Positions 1-9,650 of a DNA stretch of 64,000 bases are shown here, piece after piece. The stretch is taken from contig JAWPHD010004364.1 in assembly GCA_037043455.1 (NCBI GenBank), positions 124,001-188,000 of the forward strand, in the 5' to 3' direction. A program made the translations under genes and the position numbers. The notes beneath the pieces are model-generated. The model saw only the letters and a program-made list of their open reading frames with translations, searched no databases and was not told where the DNA came from. This stretch comes from Cyrtodaria siliqua. Taxonomy: Eukaryota; Mollusca; Bivalvia; Adapedonta; Hiatellidae. The stretch's first letter is position 1, and each line of letters begins with the position of its first letter.

Positions 1-345
1 TACGCAACAAGTGATAAGGAAAAACAGTTATAACAATAATTTCCATTTTTACATAGTTATATAGGAAAAAATGTAAAATCATACTGGATGACGCAAAACG
101 TCACAATGATGATTGATGATAAAAACAACGACTGTGATTGATGAACAGGCTAAACTGATTAAAACATAAAATCTGCACAAAAATGACTTTTTATGACTTA
201 TGACGTCAAACACCGACGTCACATTTAACGACGTCATTTTATATTCTTGCACAACTAGATCCTGAACTTTACAATCTGTGAAAGTTTCATTCAAATCCAA
301 TCGTAAATGCATGAGCTACAGTGATAACAAGATTTTCATATAAAC
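1..345. other. AT-rich sequence with clustered CRE-like sites
   Basis: No gene is recognised. Three GACGTC cores lie within 201-236, the first a full TGACGTCA, on a background of A/T runs. An open frame on the minus strand (79-312) has no recognisable domain and A/T-driven composition, so I do not call it a gene. Confidence 0.5.
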
Positions 346-376
346 GCCAGCGGCGGCCATCTTGGATGACGTCATC
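346..376 (-). promoter_or_regulatory. YY1-like plus CRE-like composite site
   Basis: GCGGCGGCCATCTTGG is directly followed by the palindrome TGACGTCA (367-374). On the minus strand this reads as a CRE followed by AAGATGGCCGCC, the core known for YY1 in animal promoters. The GC-rich block stands out in AT-rich surroundings. A promoter role is inference; the site could equally belong to an interspersed repeat. Confidence 0.35.
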
Positions 377-410
377 ACCCCAAAAGCTTCGGGGCACTAT
401 TCCAGCCTGA

Positions 411-710
411 GAAGAAAAAGAAGAAGAAAAAGAAGAAGAAGAAAAAGAAGAAAAAAAAGAAAAAGAAGAAGAAAAAGAAAAAGAAGAAAAATAAGAAAAA
501 GAAGAAAAAGAAGAAAAAGAAGAAGAAAAAGAAAAAGAAGAAAAAGAAAAAGAAGAAAAAGAAGAAAAAGAAAAAGAAGAAAAAGAAAAAGAAAAAGAAG
601 AAAAAGAAAAAGAAAAAGAAGAAAAAGAAAAAGAAAAAGAAGAAGAAGAAAAAGAAAAAGAAAAAGAAAAAGAAAAAGAAGAAAAAGAAGAAGAAGAAGA
701 AGAAGAAGAA
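411..710 (+). repeat. (GAAAAA/GAA)n polypurine tract
   Basis: About 300 nt made almost only of A and G (one T near 492), built from AAG, AAAAG and AAAAAG steps. It produces a spurious Lys/Arg-only open frame. Long homopurine-homopyrimidine mirror-like tracts can form triplex (H-DNA). Confidence 0.9.
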
Positions 711-1081
711 TATTAGTTTTACTTACATTTCGAAAAAAAAGATTAATAATATATTTATATTAATAATTGGGGTACTCCTTTTAGGGCCTCATTTCACCAG
801 GAGACATTGGTCCATGGCGTGTCTTCTGTTTTTATTTAAAGGGAATACCTCAAGGTTCAAACATGCAAAGTTTCATGCTTTCTTCCGGAAGTCCACAATT
901 ATTTCTATACATACCACACTATAGCTCTCACATTCTTTCAGAGGGCGTGATTTTCCCAGTGAAATCTTGAGAATGATAAACTGGACAACTTAAACTGAAT
1001 ACACTTACAAAACGATCAGGTTTTGGCGATGTTTTTGTTTCGACAAATATCATTTACAGTGCAATAGCTGAAGTATATATA
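711..1081. other. AT-rich stretch, nothing recognised
   Basis: No convincing frame, RNA gene or repeat boundary is seen. Confidence 0.4.
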
Positions 1082-1216
1082 CGGAGGGAAAAAAGTTCAT
1101 CAAGTTTTTGTTGCACCCTGGAAATAATACATGTTTGGTTGTAAAGTAAAAAAACTACTGCCATAGACACAGTATTTTATTTCGTCTTAAAAACTTGATA
1201 AACTTTTTTCCCTCAG
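1082..1216. mobile_element. Short TA-flanked MITE (Tc1/mariner-type termini)
   Basis: A 135-bp element with inverted termini: CGGAGGGAAAAAAGTT at the left end and the complement AACTTTTTTCCCTCAG at the right, extending into CAAGTTTTT/AAAAACTTG. It is flanked on both sides by TA (1080-1081 and 1217-1218), the target duplication of Tc1/mariner elements. It has no coding capacity, so it would be mobilised in trans. Confidence 0.75.
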
Positions 1217-1218
1217 TA

Positions 1219-1960
1219 TGTGTGTAATAATTTCACGCATATCACCTATTATGTGTATCTTATGACATACTAGTCATTAACAGTATTCTTAATCTTGATT
1301 TTTTTAAAAACTAGCGGCGTCCCGTTAGTTTTTCCACATAAATTGCATTTGTTCAATCATTAATGTTAATTATAAGAATTGTATTAAGCCATTTGTTTTT
1401 GCATATTATTAATTGTTGATATACCCACTAAGTAAGCAACTGGTACATATCAAGGACGGATTACCAGGCTCGTCATAGTGTTTGCTAAATGCTCTTAAAA
1501 TCCGAAACTCCAATGCCCTTAGACTAAGGATCACATTTTAGGAGTACACTGGCTGAGGCATCAAAAGGCATCAAAAGGATATCATGAACGTATTCGGTGT
1601 AAAATATCCTGCTCTAGTCGTTGTAGGAGCTTAAAAGTCAACTCCCTTAGTTTGGTAAAGATCAAATAATAAATGAAGGTGTTAGAATGTTCACAACGCA
1701 AAATATGGCATTTGTCAGCAAATCAAGGGCCATAACTTCGGTGAAACTAATATACAATTGCCAGTGTGAATGTCAGTTGAAATTAAAGGGCACAAATTAC
1801 CACTTTCATATGTGTTCTACCAAGGTAACCTTCATGACTATCGCGTATACATTTATTAAAGGTTGAATACATTTAGCAAAGAACTGACGCAACTTTAATA
1901 TAAATAGCACGTGTCCCGTAAAATAGCTTGAAAATATCCGGTAAATACAAATTAAAAGAT
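1219..1960. other. AT-rich stretch, nothing recognised
   Basis: Only a short direct repeat (GGCATCAAAA twice near 1557-1577) is visible. An open frame on the minus strand (1806-1988) has no features. GTTCAACATA and TATGTTGAAC at 1961-1984 form a small hairpin. Confidence 0.4.
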
Positions 1961-2020
1961 GTTCAACATAATTATATGTTGAACGCAAAGAGTGAGTTCG
2001 AAGATTATCCTCGTCGCCAG

Positions 2021-2258
2021 TGTGGTGAACCGAGTGGTCAACACATAGAATATAATATATAATAAATACAGAGATAATAATAATATGTCTAAATTGTCTT
2101 ACATGTTTAGACTTTAGAGTCGGTCGTTGAAGTGTCGTGTCAGTACGTCCGTGTAATCGATGTCCCGAAACACCCGTTTAGTCCGTGGAGTCCGAGGATC
2201 TAAAACTGAATCGGCGATGTTGTGAGGCTAACAGCCCGCCGTATGTAGATTCACCACA
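2021..2258 (-). mobile_element. Gypsy-like LTR with adjacent primer-binding site (minus strand)
   Basis: Read on the minus strand the 238-bp segment starts TGTGGTGAA and ends TTCACCACA, the perfect TG...CA inverted termini of a long terminal repeat. It contains an A/T-rich TATA-like stretch. Immediately inside (2020 downward) the minus strand reads CTGGCGACGAGGAT; the TGG start fits a primer-binding site complementary to a tRNA CCA end, as in Ty3/Gypsy elements. No gag or pol frame follows and no second LTR is seen, so this is a truncated 5' end. Confidence 0.6.
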
Positions 2259-2516
2259 GTTTATTAAGAGGTTTCACCTCTTCTTCATCTAAAACTAAAA
2301 GTGCGACCCAGCACATGGGCATCATGATCATGGTCCCCACCAATATATACAGGGCATGGTAGAGCAGGGGTGTCATTACCTTTATAAGAAAGCGGAACCC
2401 AGAGCAGAATAGTCGGGTATTTCTATTGATACTTGTATAAAATACTAGTTAAAGTATTCATAGTAGCCAAGTAGACCAGTCAAAGCAGCGGGGAGAATCC
2501 CTGCTCCCGCCTCTTA

Positions 2517-2693
2517 ATGACACCACTGATAGAGTCGTCATTTGAGGAGTGGAGACTTGCTTTAGTGGCACGGGGATATGGGAAAAAGAAACGCGCAATA
2601 AAGGGAACACTGTGCCTGGAACAACAAGGAACACCACCAGGAACACTCCCACCCGTAATTAATGGAACCCAGATAGTTAGAATATGTCTGTGA
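2517..2693 (+). CDS. Unrecognised short open frame
   Basis: An ATG-initiated frame of 58 codons (begins MTPLIESSFEEWRLAL, then a KKKR basic stretch and a Pro/Gly/Thr-rich end). It lies in a locally GC-richer island and has no in-frame stop. The complementary strand is also open here (2458-2652), so coding is uncertain. No domain is recognised. It may be a remnant of a mobile element or a chance frame. Confidence 0.2.
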   Translation: MTPLIESSFEEWRLALVARGYGKKKRAIKGTLCLEQQGTPPGTLPPVINGTQIVRICL

Positions 2694-2779
2694 AAATTCC
2701 TTAAACAGGTCTTAAGACTTAACGTTATATTGATATATTTAAATACATAGATTTAAAACTGAATAAAAAGTAGAAGTTA

Positions 2780-3727
2780 TTTATACATGTGGATTAACCT
2801 AGAAAATGACAGTGAAGTTATTAATAATATGTGTGGATTAACACTGAAAGTCAGTGACGATAAAATCATTTGTACAGACGGAATTACGCTGAAAGAGACA
2901 GTGACATGGTTTATCACTGCGACTTGATACTAAAAGGGATGTTGAAATTGTTTATTTAGTGGGATTTACACAAAAAGAGACAGTGAAATTATTTATACGT
3001 ATGGATTTATCCGGAAATTGACAGTGAAGATTCTAAACATGCGGATTTACGCTGAAAGCACAGTGACGTTGTTATGTGGATTTACACTGAAGGATCAGCA
3101 ACGTCATTTATATATGTGGATTTTTTTTATATATTTTAGGAACAAAACCCATACCGTCGCAAGCGTGTTTTTTTTAAAATTGAGAAAAAATGCAGTAAAA
3201 CATTCATTTCATAATTCTATCTTTGATACTGTTTAGAGTAACTTATGTCAACCCATGCATTTAAAAGCGTTCTTATATTTTTCTTTTTCATTTTTTTCTT
3301 TCTATTGACTATTTTTTTCTAAAATTGATAAGTGGAGTTACTATATATGCAAATTTATCCTGAAATTAACAGAGAAGTCCCTGAATTCACCTGAAATTAA
3401 CACTGAAGTTACTATGTATGCAAATTTTTACCCTGAAATTAACACTGAAGTTAATATATATATATGCGACGAAGTTATTTATATTATATGCAAATTCAAC
3501 CTGAAATTAACAGTGAAGTTACTATAATGTGGATATACATTGGAAGAGACGGTGACATCATTTATATGTTGATTTACGCTGAAAGAAACGGTGATGTCAT
3601 TTATATACGTGGATTTACGCTGAAAGAGACGGTGGCGTCATTTATTACGTTGATTTACGCTGAAAGAGACGGTGACGTCATTTATATACGTGGATTTACG
3701 CTGAAAGAGACCGTGACATCATTTATA
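2780..3727 (+). repeat. Degenerate ~40-bp minisatellite
   Basis: Repeated units of about 39-41 bp with core GTGGATTTACGCTGAAAGAG then GGTGACGTCATTTATATA. Units at 3569-3727 are nearly identical; those toward 2780 are progressively diverged, and a variant with CAAATTTATCCTGAAATTAA fills 3345-3530. Some units contain TGACGTCA (3673-3680). One more unit reappears at 9347-9400, beyond the 5.6-kb insertion. Confidence 0.85.
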
Positions 3728-3802
3728 CGCCTTTCCAATAAGTAGGCCACTTATCGATTTATCTCCCCTGTCAAGTTGCGTGACGTCATAACAAGGACAC
3801 TT
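3728..3802 (+). repeat. Left terminal inverted repeat of the 5.6-kb element
   Basis: Starts CGCCTTTCC and contains ACTTATCGAT and TGCGTGACGTCATAAC. It pairs with 9278-9346 on the other strand. The CRE palindrome TGACGTCA at 3781-3788 is conserved in both ends, suggesting a terminal promoter. Confidence 0.75.
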
Positions 3803-3884
3803 TTTCAACACGCTGTGTAATGTTGTGCTATCGCAGGTAGCATGGTGGCTTATACGCGTTTGCCGATTTTCTGAACAGTTACAG
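3803..3884 (+). other. Possible first exon reading inward from the left terminal repeat
   Basis: Sequence downstream of the CRE-bearing terminus ends in GTTACAG followed by the consensus donor GTAAGA (3885-3890). An ATG near 3842 runs into a stop after ten codons, so the transcript would be non-coding here. Low certainty. Confidence 0.25.
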
Positions 3885-4335
3885 GTAAGAAGCAAGCATC
3901 GGATATTGTTTTATTTTATCAATATTACTTATTTTTTGGCAATTTGTTATAGATATATTACCCAACAGAACTTTTTTAGGGACGATTGAGTTGAAATATT
4001 ATGGGCATGGCATAATTTCTAAAGTTCTTTTACACGACTAGGTGTGTTTTTATTGAGAAACTCGGAATATTTGCGAGCTTCATGTTTCAACGAAAAAAGG
4101 ACGTTAATATTTAGATCATATTTATATAATTTCCGAAGTGTTTATCGATAAACATGACAAGCGAAGATATCCGTTTGCTGCCCAGAGCCTTTTTCAGTTA
4201 CCCCACCCACCCTGCATCCACACACTTTGTACTACATGTAGGTTACATGTTGGACAGTAGTTTTAATATCCATTTATAACTGGAAACATGTATTAAGTAT
4301 TAAAATATGAAATAAACGGTATTTTTTTGTTTCAG

Positions 4336-4443
4336 TGGATAGAATACATCTCTGGATAGAAGGACAAATCATCAATGGCAAGTGCAGAGAAGCTCCAATT
4401 GGGACAGTCTCAAAACTGAAGTGTTCCATGTCCTTGTAAAATA
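4336..4443 (+). other. Exon-like segment with consensus splice sites
   Basis: Preceded by TTTTTTTGTTTCAG and followed by GTAAGT, both near consensus. Of the three frames only one stays open for 33 codons (…IHLWIEGQIINGKCREAP…) before a stop, so it could be a terminal coding exon or part of a spliced non-coding RNA. It lies inside the 5.6-kb element. Further acceptor-like sites occur at 4731 and 5070. Confidence 0.35.
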
Positions 4444-4861
4444 GTAAGTTTGAGATACTTCTGACCAAAATATATTGTATTTGCTATCAAAAAGAATGAT
4501 TGTGTGATACTTTTATGCATTTGCATATTGAAGAAAATGTATTAAAGATGCAGCAATCTTTACAAAATAACAGATAATTATACTGCATATAATTGTCTGC
4601 ACATCAATTTATCTTTATACCTCTAGCAATAGTTTCATTGAAAAAAAATCGCGAACCCAGTTTTGAAGAAAATAACTGATCACTTGTTTCTAAATGCAGC
4701 AATTTTATTAGACATAATTGATTCATTTCAGATTAACCAGAATCCGGTGTTGCAAAAAGCTAGACAACTACACTTTCAAAACTGCCTGGGAGTTGGTGTA
4801 GGGCAGACTTACAGGCTGTGGACTCAAAATACAAGCCATTGCCTTTGGGTTAAAATGTTGA

Positions 4862-4959
4862 CGACCCGGGTTCAAACCTCTGCGGTGCCACCGAGTTTCG
4901 TTGGTGTGTTCTTTGGCAATGCACGTAGCCGCATCCGTCTGATGGTGACATAAACCGGA
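4862..4959 (+). mobile_element. Truncated tRNA-derived SINE (family 1)
   Basis: Contains a box-B-like GGGTTCAAACCTC followed by GAGTTTCGTTGGTGTGTTCTT and CATCCGTCTGATGGTGACAT. The same order, better preserved, occurs on the minus strand at 12020-12364 and 54943-55226. The 5' head and 3' body are missing or decayed. Confidence 0.65.
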
Positions 4960-5653
4960 GTAAGAAGAGGACGTGGATTTCTATTTACGTCATGTATTTT
5001 TCATCTATCTCTGGGTGGCTCTAAATAACCTATGATGTGTTGATAAGCGTTTAAACATCTTTCCATTCAGAACATGGATGGTTTGATAGCACAGACCAAT
5101 GAGACTAATGCTGAAGTGCAAGGATAACTGGGAATAACAGGAAGAAAGTGACGAGACTAAATTAAATTTATGGACAACAACAGAAGTATTCTGATTATGC
5201 GTGTTAAGTTTAACAAATTCTATTGAAGTACCACAATTTTCTATGAAAATTACTTTGTGTCAGGCTTGAGTGATGGTGGATTACTTGAAGTACACATTTT
5301 GCTTGTGTCTGGTGTTTTAATAATGTACAAGTATGGATTTGTTCGGGCAAATAATTAGACATACATGTTGGTTATCTTTTAATGGTTGCTTATAACACAT
5401 ACAATCGTGTACTTTTATTTTGTCACTGGTTTGGTTGTGTCATGTATGATTAAATTCAATTTTCCTCAATTGTCTTCAGTTATACTTTTATAAATATCAA
5501 ATGGTATCACATGCGATTATAATAAATAATAAGGTTCGGCCATAATGGGCGTCCGTCGGTCCAAAACCAGTTTTTTGTACGGACCGAGCGTCCTTGATAG
5601 CCCATCGGTCCGTGTGACTATTTATTGTCGGTAGTCATTAAATTAAATATAAT

Positions 5654-5734
5654 TTAACACATACAGATGGTGCCACGCGGAACTTGCCTTTTATTTAAAA
5701 TAAAATCATCTTCCGAGTACCTGTTTAGAAACCA
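5654..5734 (-). CDS. Exon-like segment, probable 3' coding exon (unrecognised)
   Basis: On the minus strand an acceptor CTGGTTTTCAG precedes 26 open codons beginning WFLNRYSEDDFILNKRQVP and ending in TAA. It starts in phase 0, matching the phase in which the minus-strand exon-like segment 7680-7767 ends. The two could join in one transcript. The peptide is charged, without a recognised domain. It lies inside the 5.6-kb element. Evidence is frame, acceptor and phase only. Confidence 0.4.
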   Translation of the reverse strand, partial: WFLNRYSEDDFILNKRQVPRGTICMC

Positions 5735-6171
5735 CTGAAAACCAGTGTTGTAATATCGCACATGTGCTCCTTATAATTTCTACAACCCGTTACGCGTATC
5801 ACAAATCTTCGAACCCTGGGCATGATGTTGTATTACCACATGTTGTGTAATAACAGCGGAAGATCTCACTTTTATCCAGTCTTATATAAATAGTATTAAA
5901 ACTTAACTTTAAAGGCACACTTGACAACTTCCTCATATTATTATATTATTAAGTTTTTGTTTTAGTAAATTTAAAACAAAACTAATTATTGATTCATCAT
6001 GTTCATAGTATCGGTACATGATCCACATTGTTAACTTTGTCATTAAATATAATTTCTTAAAGTGTGGTAAAAGTCAAATGTCTCTTTAAGGTGTTCAATG
6101 TTTGGGGTTGGTGGGACTACTTTCAGCTTTAACAATACTATATACAGCCTTGCAAGTTCAAGATAGCATCA
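5735..6171. other. Intra-element sequence, nothing recognised
   Basis: AT-rich DNA. Upstream, 5535-5630 is a GC-richer block with repeated GGTCC/GGACC motifs, probably an old repeat. Confidence 0.4.
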
Positions 6172-6352
6172 GCGGCCTCGGTAGCTCAGTGGATAAGGCC
6201 TCGGCTTTAGAGCTTCAGACCTCTGCATCCCGTGGGTTTGCTCTCTGGCGGAGGCATGTCTGATGGGAAACTTCATCTTAACTCCCACTGAGGTTGCTGT
6301 ACCAACATAACCTAATATGATGTGATAACAGAAGGTAAACCCCACTTCTTTC
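6172..6352 (+). mobile_element. tRNA-derived SINE (family 2), plus orientation
   Basis: The head GGCCTCGGTAGCTCAGTGG is a box-A-like tRNA start. It is followed by CAGACCTCTGC, GGCGGAGGCATGT, GATGGGAAACTTCATC and CACTGAGGTTGCTGT. A second copy lies inverted at 7790-7962 with the same order, ending near GTAAACCCCA in both. Confidence 0.75.
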
Positions 6353-7679
6353 GAGAGAGCATCAGATGAATTCATGAAATTGACTGGTTATCTCTGAATT
6401 ATCATTAGCAGTTTAGCTATGATCAATTCATATATTAAACTGACATTGAAACAATTATAGAAAAGTGACAAATAAATGATGATAATTGTTTCATTTTTAC
6501 AATATTGAATTTGCTCAATACTTTATAATGCATAAATTAAACAGGTCAACACATTTTAAAGGAACACCCGTCAATCATGATATTGCTTCCGGTACATGAT
6601 ATTAAGAAAGAATATCGCCTTATTTAATCCTATCTTTAATTGAAGGCTTGAAATGAATATGGTTCAAAGGCAAAGACGAATTATTCAGGAATAAATCCAT
6701 TGTGTGTTTGAATGAGTGTTTATTTCAACCCTTCGCATAAAAGTTCATTGAACCAATAAGTTGACCACTAACTTGTCGATTGAGAAGTGCACATGAAAAA
6801 GTGTTTATGCCATGAAATCTGCTTCAAGACATTTTCACATTTTTGAGAATATACAAAATAATAGGATCTTGAAAAAGGCTAATAATTCGCATACTGTCCA
6901 CATTTGATGCATGATCCCAGCCACGGTCAGTGGAATTCCTTAATTTTGGGCATAGTGTGTTCAACATGAATCCCATCAGTTGCTATACTTTTTTTTGTGG
7001 TTATTTGCTAACACATTTAACCAACTTTACCAAGGAATGGTGAAATGTTCAGTGAAACACCGCTTGGTAGAAAAGGCCAGATATTCTCGAAACCTTTAGG
7101 GCTCTATGAGCCATACTGCTGTCCGTTAATAGTTTGTAATTCCACTCCTAACAGAGATTTTCTTATTTGAAATACAACTAGTGTACATCTGTGACACCCA
7201 TTTCTGACCTAATCTTCATCCGGAAAGTGTAAGAAGCACACTGCTTTACTTCCATTCAACTGAAATGATAAAAACAATATTCTGTAAGACACTCCACAGA
7301 AACAAACATGTTTTACACGGTCACCTCTAACGGGTTTAACTTTGTCTATAACAAAATGAAATTATTGTTGATTTTCAGAAATTGTTTGCCCAAAATAAAG
7401 CAAGCAGTTAGCTTATAGTATTTCTCTTAAAAATAGTGTGCTAGTCATTTTAAGTTACTTGTAGGTCGAACATTGTATACATGACGAATTCAAAGGAAAA
7501 CATTTTTAAATTCTTCATACTGAAGTTCCTATATTTATATGCATGAATTGAGACACATTTACCACAACAAAATAATTAAAATGAACACAGAACCTGTTTA
7601 CCAAGAAATAAGTATCTCGTGTCGAGAATATATTTATTTTGCCGCTATGCGTTACAAGAATTTTATAAAGTCAACTTAC
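6353..7679. other. Intra-element sequence between the two SINE copies
   Basis: AT-rich; no domain, RNA gene or clear exon is seen apart from the feature beginning at 7680. Several short frames around 6890-7260 are interrupted by stops. Confidence 0.35.
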
Positions 7680-7767
7680 ATTCTTTTCAAACAGATGATC
7701 AGATCTTGATTGCTGCTCTCTCTCCATGTCGGGGTATATATTTTCATAGGTCCATTGTCGGTCATTA
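7680..7767 (-). CDS. Exon-like segment with tyrosine motifs
   Basis: On the minus strand the acceptor TATGTTTTCAG and donor GTAAGT bound 88 nt. After one base completing a split codon, 29 codons are open, including RQWTYENIYPDMEREQQ. YEN fits the YxN pattern bound by Grb2 SH2 domains and YPDM fits the YxxM pattern of PI3K p85; both are pattern matches only. The exon ends in phase 0. Both splice sites are strong, making this one of the best exon candidates in the window. The gene is unrecognised. Confidence 0.55.
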
Positions 7768-7789
7768 CTGAAAACATACAAAGTAAATA

Positions 7790-7962
7790 ATGAATGAAAT
7801 GGGGTTTACAACCTGTTAAGTTTATATTTGGACAGCAACCTCAGTGACTTATGAGGTGAAAGATGAAGTTTCCCATCAAACATGCCTCCGCCATGGAACG
7901 AACTCAGGCGGTTCAGAGGTCTGCAGCTCTTAAAGCAAGGCCTTAATTATCCACCGAGCTTC
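7790..7962 (-). mobile_element. tRNA-derived SINE (family 2), minus orientation
   Basis: The reverse complement carries the same ordered blocks as 6172-6352: CTCGGTGGATAA, GCAGACCTCTG, GGCGGAGGCATGT, GATGGGAAACTTCATC and CACTGAGGTTGCTGT, then GTAAACCCC near the tail. The two copies face each other within the 5.6-kb element. Confidence 0.75.
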
Positions 7963-8093
7963 CAGAAAAAGAAATTTATTACTAATATAATCAATTGGCA
8001 ATGAGAAAATCAAATGACCGCCATTGACTTTGTGTCATGACAATAATATAGTTATTTAATGGCGGAGACAATAATTTGCATGATCCTTCTTTT

Positions 8094-8203
8094 CACCAAG
8101 GGCAAATGGTGTTACTATTGACAATGAAGTCATTAAATAATATAGTTGTTAAATATAGTTATTTAATTTAGTGGTCAATAGTTACAGCTATTTGCCCGAG
8201 GTG
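8094..8203. repeat. Foldback element (CACC..GGGCAAAT arms)
   Basis: CACCAAGGGCAAATGG...ACTATTGAC at the left pairs with GTCAATAGT...ATTTGCCCGAGGTG at the right; arms are about 30 bp around an AT-rich centre. The downstream sequence (8285-8450) is studded with CAATAGT heptamers, perhaps part of the same decayed element. Confidence 0.6.
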
Positions 8204-8628
8204 CATGGACGAATCGTGAACTATTCATAACTTTTACATCCGGTCAATTTCCGATACATTGATACCTCTGCGATATGTTCATTCAATAGTTCATCATGTG
8301 ACCGCGCAATAGTAAATTTAGCGTGCAATAGTACTACTGAGACCTTGACGTCTAGTGCAATAGTACCCTTCTCGGGTCAGTAGTAGCTCACTCTGATAAC
8401 TCTAACCATTGAATTCTAAGGAATTTAATAGTTGTATAGTAAACTATTGACCTGTAATTTATATAGTGCGTTATTACATGATTTAATATAACAAGCCGGT
8501 CAGTCTGTTATAGTCTAAACTACTGACCAGTAATTTATACCGGAGATAATGTAACGGCAATTAATTTCTCATGTATTAATGCATGAATCTCCATGATCAA
8601 TCAATGTGGTGGTGATATTTACCCGACG

Positions 8629-8702
8629 GCCCGTTAAGCTCAGTTGGTAGAGCACTTGCCGTGTAAGTGAGGGTCCCGTGTTCAAGTCCTGTGCTGGCTG
8701 CA
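8629..8702 (+). mobile_element. tRNA-like head of a SINE or pseudo-tRNA
   Basis: GCTCAGTTGGTAGAGC is a canonical D-arm/box A and GTGTTCAAGTCC a box-B-like segment, but the acceptor and T-stems do not pair, so this is not a functional tRNA. It is followed by a (CA)n and poly-C tract (8704-8734). Confidence 0.6.
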
Positions 8703-9073
8703 CTCCACACACACACACACACCCCCCCCCCCTCACCCCACCCTTATCCACGCTCAATTACACCAAAAATTACAACATTAAAGAAGTACTTTGTGAGCGT
8801 TACCATGTTTTCCTTCACATTATTGGGGGCGGGAGAAGATGGGGCAAATATTTGCCCCCCCCCCGAATCTGAACAATGAGGGGGCGGCTCCCACACCCCT
8901 CCCTGGCCCACACGGCTCCTACGCCTATGTTGTCATAACAATAAATAACGTCATATGTATCAGCGAGTATGCATAAGTATAATTTTTCTTAAAGTAATAA
9001 TATGTAATAGCATTAAATTCTTCAAATATCGAGTATCAACGTAATCCGTCCGACTCCCCAGCCACTACTTTTT

Positions 9074-9087
9074 CAGGACGTCCTGAT
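9074..9087. other. Perfect 14-bp palindrome
   Basis: TCAGGACGTCCTGA near the inner side of the right terminal repeat of the 5.6-kb element. Function unknown. Confidence 0.4.
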
Positions 9088-9185
9088 TTGTGAACCATGA
9101 TTTTAGACACATTTCGGCACTTTATTAACTATTCTATAGACAAACAAGCTACAAATATATTCATTTAATATAAAAAAATTCATAC

Positions 9186-9346
9186 CTTTCAGGAACATCC
9201 GATAATTTCCAGTTAAATGGTTAGGTTATTGTAAATCTTTCGATATGCCGCAAATTTCTGGGGAATTCCGTGAGTCCTGTTTATGACGTCACGCATCATA
9301 CGATCGATAACTCCTACCGGCATAAAGTGTACTTTATGGAAAGGCG
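9186..9346 (-). other. Right terminal inverted repeat with inward-facing exon-like end
   Basis: The terminal repeat (9278-9346, minus strand) includes TGACGTCA at 9284-9291. Continuing inward, the minus strand reaches ATG (9198-9196), four codons, then the donor GTATGA after GAAAG. This parallels the left end, where a CRE terminus is followed by a donor. It could be a first exon of an element-borne gene. Confidence 0.35.
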
Positions 9347-9400
9347 TATATACATGGATTTACCATAGCAAAGAGACCATGATGGTTTATATATACCAAA
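9347..9400 (+). repeat. Residual minisatellite unit right of the insertion
   Basis: TACATGGATTTACCATAGCA and AGAGACCATGATGGTTTATA align with the unit core left of 3728, showing that the 5.6-kb element split a pre-existing array. Confidence 0.75.
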
Positions 9401-9650
9401 TTAATTTTGTTTAAATTGTACAAAACAAATGAATGGGACAATCACTAATTTTGTTTAATGCTGCCTACAGATACATCGTATGATACGAATCTAGTAGAAG
9501 GTTGCAAGCCCTTGTTAAAGCAGAGGAAATTATTTTAGTATTTATAGCAACAGGTTACACATTTTATATAACCATACCTAGAAGTTACTGGGCCCAAAAA
9601 AAATTGAGAAAGGTTACATCTGAATCGGGGAGCAGTGCCCTAAATGTTTA
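9401..9650. other. AT-rich stretch, nothing recognised
   Basis: No frame or repeat supported. Confidence 0.35.

Larger units (their letters stand above)
3728..9346. mobile_element. ~5.6-kb terminal-inverted-repeat element inserted in the minisatellite
   Basis: The left end (CGCCTTTCCAATAAGTAG...) and the reverse complement of the right end (CGCCTTTCCATAAAGTAC...) match over about 75 bp with indels, both reaching TGCGTGACGTCATAA. The minisatellite is interrupted exactly here. Removing the element plus one TATA restores the unit CATTTATATAC-TGG, so the target duplication is probably TATA. No transposase domain is recognised inside. The interior carries SINE copies, a foldback, splice-like sites and two minus-strand exon-like segments. 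The superfamily is not assigned. Confidence 0.75.

Noticed and set aside
362..763. 133-codon Lys/Arg-rich open frame
   Set aside because: Created entirely by the purine microsatellite; no start codon other than TTG and no flanking signal.
1018..1070. Minus-strand segment bounded by CAG and GTAAGT
   Set aside because: All three frames contain stops and no neighbouring exon is visible.
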